DNA of 64,000 nt from Ensifer adhaerens (lineage in GTDB: Bacteria; Pseudomonadota; Alphaproteobacteria; Rhizobiales; Rhizobiaceae): the NCBI RefSeq assembly GCF_020035535.1, contig NZ_CP083350.1, positions 1,808,501-1,872,500 of the forward strand, read 5' to 3'. Made by a program: the position numbers and the translations under genes. Below, one piece after another: positions 45,970 to 54,489 of this stretch. Position 1 is the first letter of the stretch. Each line of letters begins with the position of its first letter. Under the pieces are notes generated by a model. That model saw only the letters and a program-made list of their open reading frames with translations, made no database searches and had not been told where the DNA came from.

Positions 45970-46902
45970 TCAACCGGAAGCCGCGGCACTCCTCGCATCC
46001 GCCGTGAGGTCCGGCGTCGCCGCGCTTGCCATCGTCGCCACCTGTGTTTTTGGGCGATGGACGAGCGTGACCAGCACGAAGGACAGGATCATCAGCAGGT
46101 ACCAGGCGCCGAGCTTCTGGAGAGAAACCAGGGTCCAGCCATTGTGCTGGGAGGGGTAGATCCAGGCGCGCGACCAAGTGCCGATGTTTTCGGCAAACCA
46201 GATGAACAGGGCGACCAGCAGGAACCCGACAAGCAGCGGCATGCGATGGCGAAACCGGAAGACGCGGTAGTGCACCGTCGTGCGCAGAAAAAGGGCCGCC
46301 GTGATCGCGAACAGACCATAGCGCAGGTCGATGATGAAATGGTGCGTAAAGAAATTGGCATAGATCGCCAAGGCGAGCAGCACTGTCGCCCAGAGCGGCG
46401 GATAGCCGGTATAGCGCATGTCGAGGATGCGGGTCACGCGCGCCAGATAGGAGCCGACGGCGGCATACATGAAACCCGAGAACAGGGGAACGCCGCCGAT
46501 GCGCAAGATGCTTGGCTCCGGGTAGATCCATGACCCGACCGACGTCTTGAAGATCTCCATCACCGTGCCGACGATGTGGAAGATCAGGATGACCTTGGCT
46601 TCCGCAAGGGTCTCTAGCTTGAAAACGATCAGGGAAATCTGGATGGCCAACGCCGCGAGGAAAAGGAAATCATAGCGGGCGAAGCCGATCTCCTGCGGCC
46701 AGAACAATTTCGTGGCAAGAATGAGGGCAAGCATGGCGCCGCCGAAAAGGCAGGCGAAGGCCTGCTTGATGCCGAACACCAGGAATTCCGTCAGGCCGCC
46801 GAGGAGGCCGCTCGCCGGAAGGCGGTCGAGCAGGCGATGTGCAGCAGCTTCGATACGGGCTTCCCGGCTCGTGAAACGCCTATCGTCCGACATTAGAGCC
46901 AC
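45970..46902 (-). CDS. DUF817 family membrane protein
   Basis: Integral membrane protein of 310 residues, about eight helices. DUF817 features are EFLVFGIKQAFACLFGGAMLALILATKLFWP and the motif VGSWIYPEPSILRIGGVPLFSGFMYAAVGSY. Function is unknown. GTG at 46902 is chosen because GGAGG lies 8 nt upstream; ATG at 46893 is the alternative and lacks a close site. Some DUF817 proteins are annotated as carotenoid-cyclase-like by fold, but no pathway partner is here. Confidence 0.85.
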   Translation of the reverse strand: MALMSDDRRFTSREARIEAAAHRLLDRLPASGLLGGLTEFLVFGIKQAFACLFGGAMLALILATKLFWPQEIGFARYDFLFLAALAIQISLIVFKLETLAEAKVILIFHIVGTVMEIFKTSVGSWIYPEPSILRIGGVPLFSGFMYAAVGSYLARVTRILDMRYTGYPPLWATVLLALAIYANFFTHHFIIDLRYGLFAITAALFLRTTVHYRVFRFRHRMPLLVGFLLVALFIWFAENIGTWSRAWIYPSQHNGWTLVSLQKLGAWYLLMILSFVLVTLVHRPKTQVATMASAATPDLTADARSAAASG

Positions 46903-47063
46903 GCGTATAGCCTCCGCTTCACCACTGGCGACGCGAATGCCGGGACAATGCGGTTGAAATAAGGATGGACGACAACTGCCGGCTAGGCGAAATCTGCGGC
47001 CATGCCGTTTCGTGACGTGGTCCACCCGATGGTTTTCAGTAGCCCTCGCGGGTTAGGCGCGCA

Positions 47064-47546
47064 TCAGCGTGGGAAGGAGTAACGCTCGACGATCGACCAG
47101 ATTTCCCGGTTGACCTCCTGTAGCTGCTCGATGACTTCGTTGATCCGAGTGATTTCCGCTTCGTTAATCTGTTCGATCTTGCCGTACTTGATCGTGTCCT
47201 TGCTGTCGAAGATCGCCATCAGCTGCGTGCTTGCCTGGTCGCCGTTCTCGTCGAAGGAATAGATACAGTGGCTGTACTTGTTGCGAAGCTTCGCCTGCCG
47301 ACCGAGCTGCTGGGTCAGCGCGAGGATTTCCTGCCGCTGGTTCGGCGGCGTCTTGTTTGTCTTGGCCAATCGCTCGACGAGCTCGATCCGCGCCCGTGTC
47401 GTGTTCAGCGTCAGGAAGATGATGATCGCGGTTTCCTTGTCCACACGCGCAAGACCGGCGATCAGATAGATGAGCAGGCTTTCCGTGTTGGTCCAGGTGT
47501 AGTTGAGCTGTCCGATCAGAAGAAGAATGTCATGAAATCTTGCCAT
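47064..47546 (-). CDS. Small HEPN-like protein
   Basis: Protein of about 160 residues, mainly helical, of unrecognised family. It carries RNKYSH (R88 to H93), which matches the Rx4-6H active-site motif of HEPN ribonucleases with a polar residue after R. The two preceding helices (LNTTRARIELVERL and RQEILALTQQLGRQAKL) fit the HEPN helical layout. No partner nucleotidyltransferase or antitoxin lies beside it. The ATG at 47546 has AGGGG upstream; an ATG at 47600 would add 18 residues. Nuclease activity is inference. Confidence 0.6.
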   Translation of the reverse strand: MARFHDILLLIGQLNYTWTNTESLLIYLIAGLARVDKETAIIIFLTLNTTRARIELVERLAKTNKTPPNQRQEILALTQQLGRQAKLRNKYSHCIYSFDENGDQASTQLMAIFDSKDTIKYGKIEQINEAEITRINEVIEQLQEVNREIWSIVERYSFPR

Positions 47547-48078
47547 GGGCCCCTGCCAAAACTTGCTTTCCAAGAACCATTCCGTTCCAGAATAGCGCAT
47601 TCCCGTTGTCAGTAAATTGTTCCAACAAGACTATCCGGCGCACGCATTCAGTGCCGGAAATTATGCATGCAATGATGCCGTTTAAAAGAAAATTCTAATA
47701 GATAATACCTTGGGCGGACCGCATTTCGAGCCCGGGCTACCCCGCCAAGGTTAGCCCGAACTGACAACTTACAATGCGGGTCGGTTTTCGACAGACTTCT
47801 TTCCGCAACCGGCGAGCAGAACGTGTTCAGGCCTATTGAGGGCTAGTACTGCAGCGAATGGGACAATGCCCTTTTTCAGCACCTGACCAGCTCCTCTCGA
47901 CCAAGTGGGAGGGAGAGCAGCTCAAATTTTGTTGATTGCACATTATGACATACAGGCGCTTGAGCGCCTCGGAGGATCCAAAACTTCATCAAAATCCAAC
48001 CGTAGCCCGCGATGGCCCAAATCCGCGTAAGAGAAGAATGCGGTTCGGCTATGGCGGCCTCAACTTGAGGTCATCGTT
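47547..48078. promoter_or_regulatory. Long leader before the secretion operon
   Basis: 532 bp without a supported gene, upstream of the glycine-rich operon. It holds an AT-rich patch (about 47670-47710) and a nested palindrome: ACCTTGG (47707-47713) with CCAAGGT (47745-47751), enclosing the perfect AGCCCGGGCT at 47729-47738. It probably carries the operon promoter and an operator or a structured 5' leader, but no promoter pair could be assigned. Confidence 0.4.
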
Positions 48079-49821
48079 ATGAGTAAGGACAAGAACATTC
48101 TGTTCCCATGGGACCCGAGCCAGGACCAGAGCCAGGACCAGGACCAGGGACAAGGGCAGGGACAAGGCCAGCTCCAGGCTGAACTCCAGGGTCAGCTCCA
48201 GGGGCAGGGACAAGGCCAGGGACAAGGTCAGGGCCAGGATCAGGGCCAGGGGCAAGGACAGGATCAGTCGCAGCACAGCGAATCCTACAATGGCAACCTG
48301 AACGGCAACGGCAACGGCAACCTGAACGGCAACGGTAATGGCAATGCCAACGGTAACGCCAATGGCAACGGCAATGCCAATCTTAACGGTAACGGCAACT
48401 TCAATGCCAACGGCAACCTGAACGCCAACCACAACGAAAACACGTCGAACACCCATGTCGACGTCGACAGCAAGACCAACGTCGACGTGAAGGTCAATCT
48501 CGACCTCGATGGCTACAAGCCGTCCGACGACGACTTCAACGACATCGACCATTCCAAGATCGACGGCATGGCGAGCACGAGCTTCAAGGACATCTTGAAC
48601 GACTCGCTCAACGGCAACAACAACGTTGCCAACGTCTTCAGCCAGAACGCCATCATGTCGGACGACGACAAGGCTGAAAACATCCACAACAGCGGTACGC
48701 TGAACCAGAACGGCAGCGCCTGGGGTGGCACGGCCAAGTCCGGCGACGGCATCCAGTCCGGCGCAGACGGTGGCGCAGGCGGAAGCAAGGCCTATGCCGA
48801 TGGTGGCGACGGCGGCGATGGCGGTCACACGATCGGTGGCTTTGCTGCCGGCGGCAAGGGTGACGGCGGTCATTCCGACAACGACGGCGACGCAACCGGC
48901 GGGCATGGCCTTGGCGGTATTGCAGCCAGCGTTGGCGTCGGCGCCGATGGCTCCAGCGGTGACGCAAATGGCGGTGCCGCCGCTGGTGGTGCCGGTGGTG
49001 CCGGTGCTGCTGGTCTCGGTGTTGGCCTCGGCCTCGGTGTTGGCCTTGGGGTCGGCGCAGCAGGCGGCGGTGACGGTGGCGACAGCTCAGGCGGCGCGGG
49101 CGGTCAGTCCGGTAACGTCCAGAGCGGAGATGGTGACGGTGGTGACGGCGGTGCAGCTGGTAACGGCGGAGATGCTGGTGGGTTCATCCTGCCGATCCTG
49201 AACTTTGCTGGCGACGGCGGCGACGGCGGTGCTGGCGGCGATGGCAACAGTGTTGCGCTCGGCCGGACCGGCAGCGCGGACGGCGGCGATTCAGGCGATG
49301 CCGGTGCCGGCGGCAATGCGCTCGGCGCGGGCTTCGGGGCTGGCGGCGGCTACGGCGCAGGCGTCGGCTACGGTGGTGACGGCGGTTACGGCGGCGCTGC
49401 CGACGCGAGCGGCGGAACGACCGGCGACGGCTATGGCGGCGACGGAACCGGTGGCGCAGCGACCGGTGGTCATGGCTTTGGCGGCCTCGCTCTCACGGGT
49501 TCGTGGGCCGGCGGCGGCGACGGTGGTGCTGCCTATGGTGGCGACGCCTGGGGCGGTGACGGTGGTGCTGGCGGCAACGGCGGCTTCGCGACCAACGGCG
49601 ATGGTGGCACGGGCGGCAATGCCGGCATGTGGGGCTCGTACAATGGCGGCGACTCTGTGGTCGAAGGCATCTCCCAGGCGACGGCAGATGCGTCGATCGA
49701 CACCAATGCCTTCAACCAGCAGATTGTGCTTGGCGCGAACCTGCAAGGCAACACGATCGACATGACAGTCGTCGGTGGCGACTACCATGCTGACGTAATT
49801 GGTCACGACGACAACTCCTGA
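48079..49821 (+). CDS. Low-complexity Gln-Gly/Asn-Gly/Gly-rich protein, presumed type I secretion substrate
   Basis: Protein of 580 residues in clear blocks. Residues 13-63 are Gln-rich (QDQGQGQ repeats), 70-116 are Asn-Gly dipeptides, 124-142 alternate V/D/N (HVDVDSKTNVDV, VKVNLDL), and 150-215 form a more ordered part containing VFSQNAIMSDDDKAENIHNSGTLNQNGSA. Residues 216-535 are almost pure GGxGGxG, and the last 45 (ADASIDTNAFNQQIVLGANL, GNTIDMTVVGGDY, then DDNS) look like a terminal domain or export signal. No N-terminal signal peptide. It heads an operon with a PrtD-type ATPase and HlyD, so type I export is likely. No homologue is recognised by name. GAGG precedes the ATG. Confidence 0.82.
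   Translation: MSKDKNILFPWDPSQDQSQDQDQGQGQGQGQLQAELQGQLQGQGQGQGQGQGQDQGQGQGQDQSQHSESYNGNLNGNGNGNLNGNGNGNANGNANGNGNANLNGNGNFNANGNLNANHNENTSNTHVDVDSKTNVDVKVNLDLDGYKPSDDDFNDIDHSKIDGMASTSFKDILNDSLNGNNNVANVFSQNAIMSDDDKAENIHNSGTLNQNGSAWGGTAKSGDGIQSGADGGAGGSKAYADGGDGGDGGHTIGGFAAGGKGDGGHSDNDGDATGGHGLGGIAASVGVGADGSSGDANGGAAAGGAGGAGAAGLGVGLGLGVGLGVGAAGGGDGGDSSGGAGGQSGNVQSGDGDGGDGGAAGNGGDAGGFILPILNFAGDGGDGGAGGDGNSVALGRTGSADGGDSGDAGAGGNALGAGFGAGGGYGAGVGYGGDGGYGGAADASGGTTGDGYGGDGTGGAATGGHGFGGLALTGSWAGGGDGGAAYGGDAWGGDGGAGGNGGFATNGDGGTGGNAGMWGSYNGGDSVVEGISQATADASIDTNAFNQQIVLGANLQGNTIDMTVVGGDYHADVIGHDDNS
48115..48267 (+). repeat. In-frame Gln-Gly-coding tandem repeats
   Basis: Degenerate direct repeats built on CAGGGACAAGGC and CAGGACCAGAGC coding (QG)n and (QDQ). 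Units are multiples of three, so gain or loss changes protein length without shifting frame. Confidence 0.8.
48286..48426 (+). repeat. In-frame Asn-Gly-coding hexanucleotide repeats
   Basis: Repeats of GGCAAC/AACGGC with synonymous variants (GGTAAT, GGCAATGCC), coding alternating Asn-Gly with some Asn-Ala and Asn-Leu. Confidence 0.8.
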
Positions 49822-49869
49822 TCGTCAGGTGCCGCGGCCGGTTCTACGGTTCGCAATCGGCTTCGAACA

Positions 49870-49895
49870 GGGCTGCGCGGGTACCCGCGCAGCCC
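49870..49895. terminator. Perfect 26-bp palindrome between the two substrate genes
   Basis: GGGCTGCGCGGGT followed at once by ACCCGCGCAGCCC. It lies in the 128-bp gap between the glycine-rich gene and the repeat-protein gene. Without a T-run, it more likely protects the upstream mRNA or attenuates read-through to the secretion genes than terminates fully. Confidence 0.6.
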
Positions 49896-49949
49896 ATCAT
49901 GACCCGATACGCTAAGGGGCACTACCGGCTACAAAAAGGGGCCCTGACC

Positions 49950-51992
49950 ATGTACTCCGCGAAAATCTCCGAAACCATCGCCCATTTCATCGGTCTTTTC
50001 CAACTCTCGACCGAAGATGCTCGCGTACGCGAAGCACACGAGAAATTCGACCCGGCGCGCGAAGTTCACAAGGATCCAAAGGACATCGAGGTCGCGCCCG
50101 TCAAGGCGCAGGCTCCCTACGATCTCGACGACTTCAATCCTGACGTTCCCCACCGTCCGCTCGACACGGACATCTATGGGCCCGTTCCGAGTGGATATGC
50201 CGGTTTGCCTTTTCCGGAGTACCCGCTCACGGAAGGCGTGATTGGTAGCAGCAACCCTGAAGGTGTCCTGCAGACGTGGTCCTTCAAGGCGTCCTATGCC
50301 GCCACCCCGCACATCATCAATCCTCCGGGCTCGGTCGTGGTCTACAGCCAGCAGACTGTCGAGCTCTCCGACAACGATTTCGTCGACATGGGCGGGCACG
50401 GATTGAAATCCGGCCTGCATATCGACGACAGCGCGACGATGGCCCAACTCATCGATGCCGCGCAGCAGGTTTCGCCACTCGGCTCCGTGGACGTTGCCGG
50501 TTCCGGCCCAACGATCGCAAGCCTGGTTACGACGACCGCCGCGACGCTTGATGCCTATTCTCCTGACGATACGGGACAGGTGGACGGACTGTCCGCCAGC
50601 CAATTCGTCGCCAAGGGCGACACGCTGGAAGGCATCTATGTCAACGGTGAACTGGTTGAGACGGCGCCGGTCCTCAAGGATCATCTGCCGAACCCCGACG
50701 AACCCTCGAGCACGCCCGACCAGCCTGAACTGACCAACGGCCCGAAGGAGGCCAGCGGTGCCGTCGCGCACGGCGGAGGTACCGTTCCGATCGCGGCCTC
50801 GGTCGAGCTGGATGCCGGCAGCAACACGCTGGTCAACGAGGTCGTCATTACAGGAAACTGGCTGCAATCGAACGTCCTTGCGGTCGCGGGCGATCACGTC
50901 CAGCTCAACGCCATCATCCAGACCAACGTCTATTCCGACAATGACGCTGTGGGCGCTACGCTCACCGGTGGGGGCCTGGGCGCGGAGAAGGCGACCGAGG
51001 CGTTCAACATCGCGTCGTTCAAGCATGTCGAACCGACGCATACCGCGCAGAACGAGACGAATGTCTTTCCCAAGGCCTGGGCCATCACCGAGATCAAGGG
51101 CGACCTGATGATGGTGAATTGGCATCAGCAATTCACCTTCATGTCCGACAACGACACGGCCATCCTTGCGGCCTCCGGGTCCAAGCTCTCGATCATCGCC
51201 GGCGACAACACCGCTGCCAACCAACTCTCGCTGTTGGAGTTGGGATACCGCTACGATCTGGTCTTCGTCGGTGGAAACGTCTTTGACGCCAACATCATCC
51301 AGCAGACCAACATCCTGCTCGACAACGATTTCATAGGGGTCGTCGGCGGCTTCCAGATGAGCGGTCACGGATCCGTCTCGACGGGCGGCAACCTCCTTTG
51401 GAACTATGCCAGCATCGTTGAGGCCGGTGGCGCGGGTCCGGTAAGCCCGATGCCGGAAAGTTATCTTTCGGCCCTGCAGGACCTTTCGGAAGGCAAGAAT
51501 CCGTCGTCGAAGGACTTCATGCACGATGCCGCCTTCGCCGGACTGATGGGTCTGAGAGTACTCTATATTTCCGGTGACCTGCTCAGCCTCAACTACATTC
51601 AGCAGACCAATATTCTGGGCGACAGCGACCAGGTGACGCTGGCGATGAACGCGCTGGCGGCGCGTCCGGATGCGGACTGGACCATCTCGACTGGCAAGAA
51701 CGCCCTGATGAACTATGCCGGCATCGTCGATGTGGACACCGGCAAGACCATCTATGCCGGTGGCGGCATCTATTCTGACGAGGTGCTGGTCCAGGCCGAG
51801 CTGATCAAGAACGAGCCATTCCTCGGAGGGCAGGATCCGAATGCGCTGGCGTGCGAGGCGGTCGTCTTCCTTGGAGATGGCATGCTGAGCCCGGATACCG
51901 GCCATCAGACACAGGACCACGCATCGCCGAACCCGGCTATGCATACGATAGACACGGCCAGCGTCGATCCCATGCACAGCATGGTCGCCTGA
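49950..51992 (+). CDS. QQTN-DND repeat protein, presumed type I secretion substrate
   Basis: Protein of 680 residues without a signal peptide. After a Pro/Asp-rich N-terminal 80 residues it carries spaced copies of a beta-type motif: QQTVELSDNDFV, IIQTNVYSDNDAV, WHQQFTFMSDNDTA, IIQQTNILLDNDFI, YIQQTNILGDSDQV. Several are followed by NLLWNYASIV or NALMNYAGIV. This suggests a repeated solenoid with Asp/Asn turns, possibly metal binding. The ATG at 49950 follows AAGGGG; upstream ATG at 49899 lacks one. Similar proteins in rhizobia are only labelled as type I secretion proteins. It lies just before the exporter genes. Confidence 0.82.
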   Translation: MYSAKISETIAHFIGLFQLSTEDARVREAHEKFDPAREVHKDPKDIEVAPVKAQAPYDLDDFNPDVPHRPLDTDIYGPVPSGYAGLPFPEYPLTEGVIGSSNPEGVLQTWSFKASYAATPHIINPPGSVVVYSQQTVELSDNDFVDMGGHGLKSGLHIDDSATMAQLIDAAQQVSPLGSVDVAGSGPTIASLVTTTAATLDAYSPDDTGQVDGLSASQFVAKGDTLEGIYVNGELVETAPVLKDHLPNPDEPSSTPDQPELTNGPKEASGAVAHGGGTVPIAASVELDAGSNTLVNEVVITGNWLQSNVLAVAGDHVQLNAIIQTNVYSDNDAVGATLTGGGLGAEKATEAFNIASFKHVEPTHTAQNETNVFPKAWAITEIKGDLMMVNWHQQFTFMSDNDTAILAASGSKLSIIAGDNTAANQLSLLELGYRYDLVFVGGNVFDANIIQQTNILLDNDFIGVVGGFQMSGHGSVSTGGNLLWNYASIVEAGGAGPVSPMPESYLSALQDLSEGKNPSSKDFMHDAAFAGLMGLRVLYISGDLLSLNYIQQTNILGDSDQVTLAMNALAARPDADWTISTGKNALMNYAGIVDVDTGKTIYAGGGIYSDEVLVQAELIKNEPFLGGQDPNALACEAVVFLGDGMLSPDTGHQTQDHASPNPAMHTIDTASVDPMHSMVA

Positions 51993-52011
51993 ACGGGCGC
52001 GGGAGGATTTC

Positions 52012-54483
52012 ATGACCGACCGCACCGACCCGTCGCGGCAAGACGTTACCGAAGTCGGAAATTCACCTTCTGCGGACGCCGATGGGAAGCCCCGGCAGGC
52101 CGGATGGTCGGATGCGCAAACCGTTCAGCAGCGGTTCCTTCGCAGACTTGACCATCAGGAAGACATTCTGGACCGAGCTGTCAAGGAGATCGACGGGGTG
52201 GCAGATCAACTACGCAGAGCAGCGACCGACGGCGCCAGCGAAAATCAGAGGTCGGCAAATCCCGGCGCGGCACCCCTTCCAGGCCCGGGGGCAAAGGCTG
52301 CAGGCCCCACGCCTCCGGCCGCCAGCACAACTCCGCCGCCGACGAACATAGCGCCCCGGCCAATCAACCTGATGCCGACGACGAATGCTGCGCCCCCAGC
52401 AGCCAATGCCGCGCAGGCTGGCAACCCCGCACAGCGCGCGTGGCCCCCGAGGGTCGAAACCCCGGCAAAGGTAGAAACGCTCTCGGCGCTGCGCGATCGC
52501 ATGTCGGCGGAACAGCGGCCGCCACAGGAGCAGCGCAAGCCCGAACCCCGCTTCGAGAAGCCGGTCGTCTGGCCGACGGCCGAAATAAAGGACAGGAACA
52601 CACCGTCCGGCATGGTCGTGATCGATGGTGACCGCGGGCCGATCAAGGCAGAGCCGCGTCCAGCCGCCAAGGACGGCGGGACTTCGAACGGTAGCGGGGG
52701 CAATGGTAATGGTGGTGGCGGTGGCGGTGCTGGTGGCGCGGGCGTCTTTCACAAACGTCTTGGAGCTGTAGATTTCACCGCGAGCCTGAAGGCGGGCCTC
52801 AAGGCGATCAGACAGAACCTGATGATCGTCATGGTTTTCACGATCGCCACCAACGTGCTCGTGCTTGCGATACCGGTCTATCTGTTCCAGATCTCGGACC
52901 GGGTGCTGACCAGCCGGTCGATCGACACGCTGGTGATGCTGACGGCCCTGATCGTCGGAGCAGTTGTGCTGCAGACGATCTTTGACGGCATCCGTCGCAT
53001 GATCCTGATGCGCACGGCGGTGGAGGTCGCCGCCCAGCTCGGCGCGCCGATCCTGAGCGCTGCCGCACGAGCGGCCCTGCACAGCAACGGGCGTGAATAT
53101 CAAACACTTGGCGATCTGCAGCAACTTCGCGCCTTCCTGGTATCGGGCACGCTGCTTTCCTTTCTCGACGCGCCGATCGCTCCGTTCTTCGTCCTGGCGG
53201 TGTTCCTCATCCATCCGCATCTCGGCGCGATCGTCATCACTTCGGCCTTTCTTCTGCTGATCGTGACCCTCTTGAACCAGCGGGCGACCGCCGCGGGCTT
53301 CGGGGAGGCGACCAACTACCAGACCAAGGCGAACCTTCACCTCGATTCGATGTCACGCAACTCGCAGATCATCAATGCGCTGGCGATGATCCCCGAAGCC
53401 GTACACATCTGGGGCAAGGACATGGCCGGCTCGCTGAAGGCACAGGTTCTGGCGCAGGACCGCAACATCGCCTTCGCATCGCTTTCCAAGGCGGTGCGGC
53501 TGCTTACCCAGGTGACGATGCTCGGCTGGGGCGCGAACCTGGCGCTGCACGGTCACCTGACCGGGGGCATGGTGATCTCGGCTTCGATCATCGCCGGCCG
53601 CGCGCTCGGCCCGATCGAGGCGGCAATCGAAGGCTGGCACCAGGTGATCCAGGCACGCGCCGCCTACGGCCGCATCTCCGCGCTGCTGCATACGTCGCCG
53701 CTCAATTTCGAACGGTTGAAGCTGCCGCGCCCTGAAGGACGCCTCGACGTCGAGCGGCTGCTCTTCGTTCCGCAGGGCACCAAGCGCGTCGTGCTGAACG
53801 GGATCACTTTCGCACTGGAACCGGGTGACTCGCTTGCCGTCATCGGCAGTTCAGGCGCGGGCAAGACGACGCTTGGCAAGATGCTCGTCGGCTCCATCCT
53901 GCCAACGTCGGGCGCCGTCCGTCTCGACCTCATGGACTTGAGGAACTGGGACCAGCGCCAGTTCGGCGAGAGCATTGGTTATCTGCCGCAGGACGTCCAA
54001 CTCTTCCCGGGAACGATCAAGGCGAACATCGCTCGCATGCGCGAGGATGCCACCGATGCGGAGATCTATGCCGCTGCCAAGCTCGCCGACGTGCACGACA
54101 TGATCGCCATGCTGCCGCACGGATACGAAACCGTCGTCGCGGCCGACGGCTCGCCGTTGTCGGGCGGCCAGAAGCAGCGCGTCGCGCTTGCTCGTGCCTT
54201 CTTCGGCAATCCGCGCATGGTTGTGCTCGACGAGCCGAATTCCAATCTGGACACATCCGGCGAAACGGCGCTCACCCGCGCGCTGACACATGCAAAGCGG
54301 GAGAAGATCACGGTCATCACCATCACGCAGCGCCCAGCGCTTCTCAACAGCGTCGACAAGGTGCTGCTCCTGGTCAACGGCACGGTGGCCCTCTTCGGCC
54401 ATCGGCAGGATGTTCTCAAGGCGCTGGCTTCCCGCGGGGTGAACACCGAAGGCAACCCACTCGACCAGCCCCAACTTCCGTAG
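52012..54483 (+). CDS. Type I secretion ABC permease/ATPase (PrtD type) with long N-terminal extension
   Basis: Exporter half of 823 residues. The PrtD-like core starts near residue 260: membrane helices from MIVMVFTIATNVLVLAIPVYLFQ, then an ATPase domain with Walker A GSSGAGKTT (612-620), LSGGQ (716-720) and Walker B VVLDEPN (E741). The first about 250 residues are extra: a short coiled coil (40-70), a Pro/Ala-rich part (82-150), and a Gly/Asn linker (222-245). That is cytosolic and absent from the usual 560-580-residue family. GGGAGGA precedes the ATG. It is coupled to the HlyD gene 6 bp downstream. Confidence 0.93.
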   Translation: MTDRTDPSRQDVTEVGNSPSADADGKPRQAGWSDAQTVQQRFLRRLDHQEDILDRAVKEIDGVADQLRRAATDGASENQRSANPGAAPLPGPGAKAAGPTPPAASTTPPPTNIAPRPINLMPTTNAAPPAANAAQAGNPAQRAWPPRVETPAKVETLSALRDRMSAEQRPPQEQRKPEPRFEKPVVWPTAEIKDRNTPSGMVVIDGDRGPIKAEPRPAAKDGGTSNGSGGNGNGGGGGGAGGAGVFHKRLGAVDFTASLKAGLKAIRQNLMIVMVFTIATNVLVLAIPVYLFQISDRVLTSRSIDTLVMLTALIVGAVVLQTIFDGIRRMILMRTAVEVAAQLGAPILSAAARAALHSNGREYQTLGDLQQLRAFLVSGTLLSFLDAPIAPFFVLAVFLIHPHLGAIVITSAFLLLIVTLLNQRATAAGFGEATNYQTKANLHLDSMSRNSQIINALAMIPEAVHIWGKDMAGSLKAQVLAQDRNIAFASLSKAVRLLTQVTMLGWGANLALHGHLTGGMVISASIIAGRALGPIEAAIEGWHQVIQARAAYGRISALLHTSPLNFERLKLPRPEGRLDVERLLFVPQGTKRVVLNGITFALEPGDSLAVIGSSGAGKTTLGKMLVGSILPTSGAVRLDLMDLRNWDQRQFGESIGYLPQDVQLFPGTIKANIARMREDATDAEIYAAAKLADVHDMIAMLPHGYETVVAADGSPLSGGQKQRVALARAFFGNPRMVVLDEPNSNLDTSGETALTRALTHAKREKITVITITQRPALLNSVDKVLLLVNGTVALFGHRQDVLKALASRGVNTEGNPLDQPQLP

Positions 54484-54489
54484 GCGAAC

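Noticed and set aside
48049..48906. Hydrophobic 285-codon minus-strand frame, membrane-like
   Set aside because: Produced by reading QG/NG repeats in reverse, giving LPLAL-type repeats. No ribosome site and no family.
48115..49660. Dense short repeats that could suggest a CRISPR array
   Set aside because: Repeats are in-frame codons with 6-12-bp periodicity and no regular spacers; no cas genes are near.
48079..49821. RTX toxin assignment for the glycine-rich protein
   Set aside because: It lacks the GGxGxDxUx nonapeptide; the Gly triplets differ in pattern.
49929..52025. Open frame of 698 codons on the minus strand
   Set aside because: Antisense to the repeat-protein gene, which has a ribosome site and operon context.
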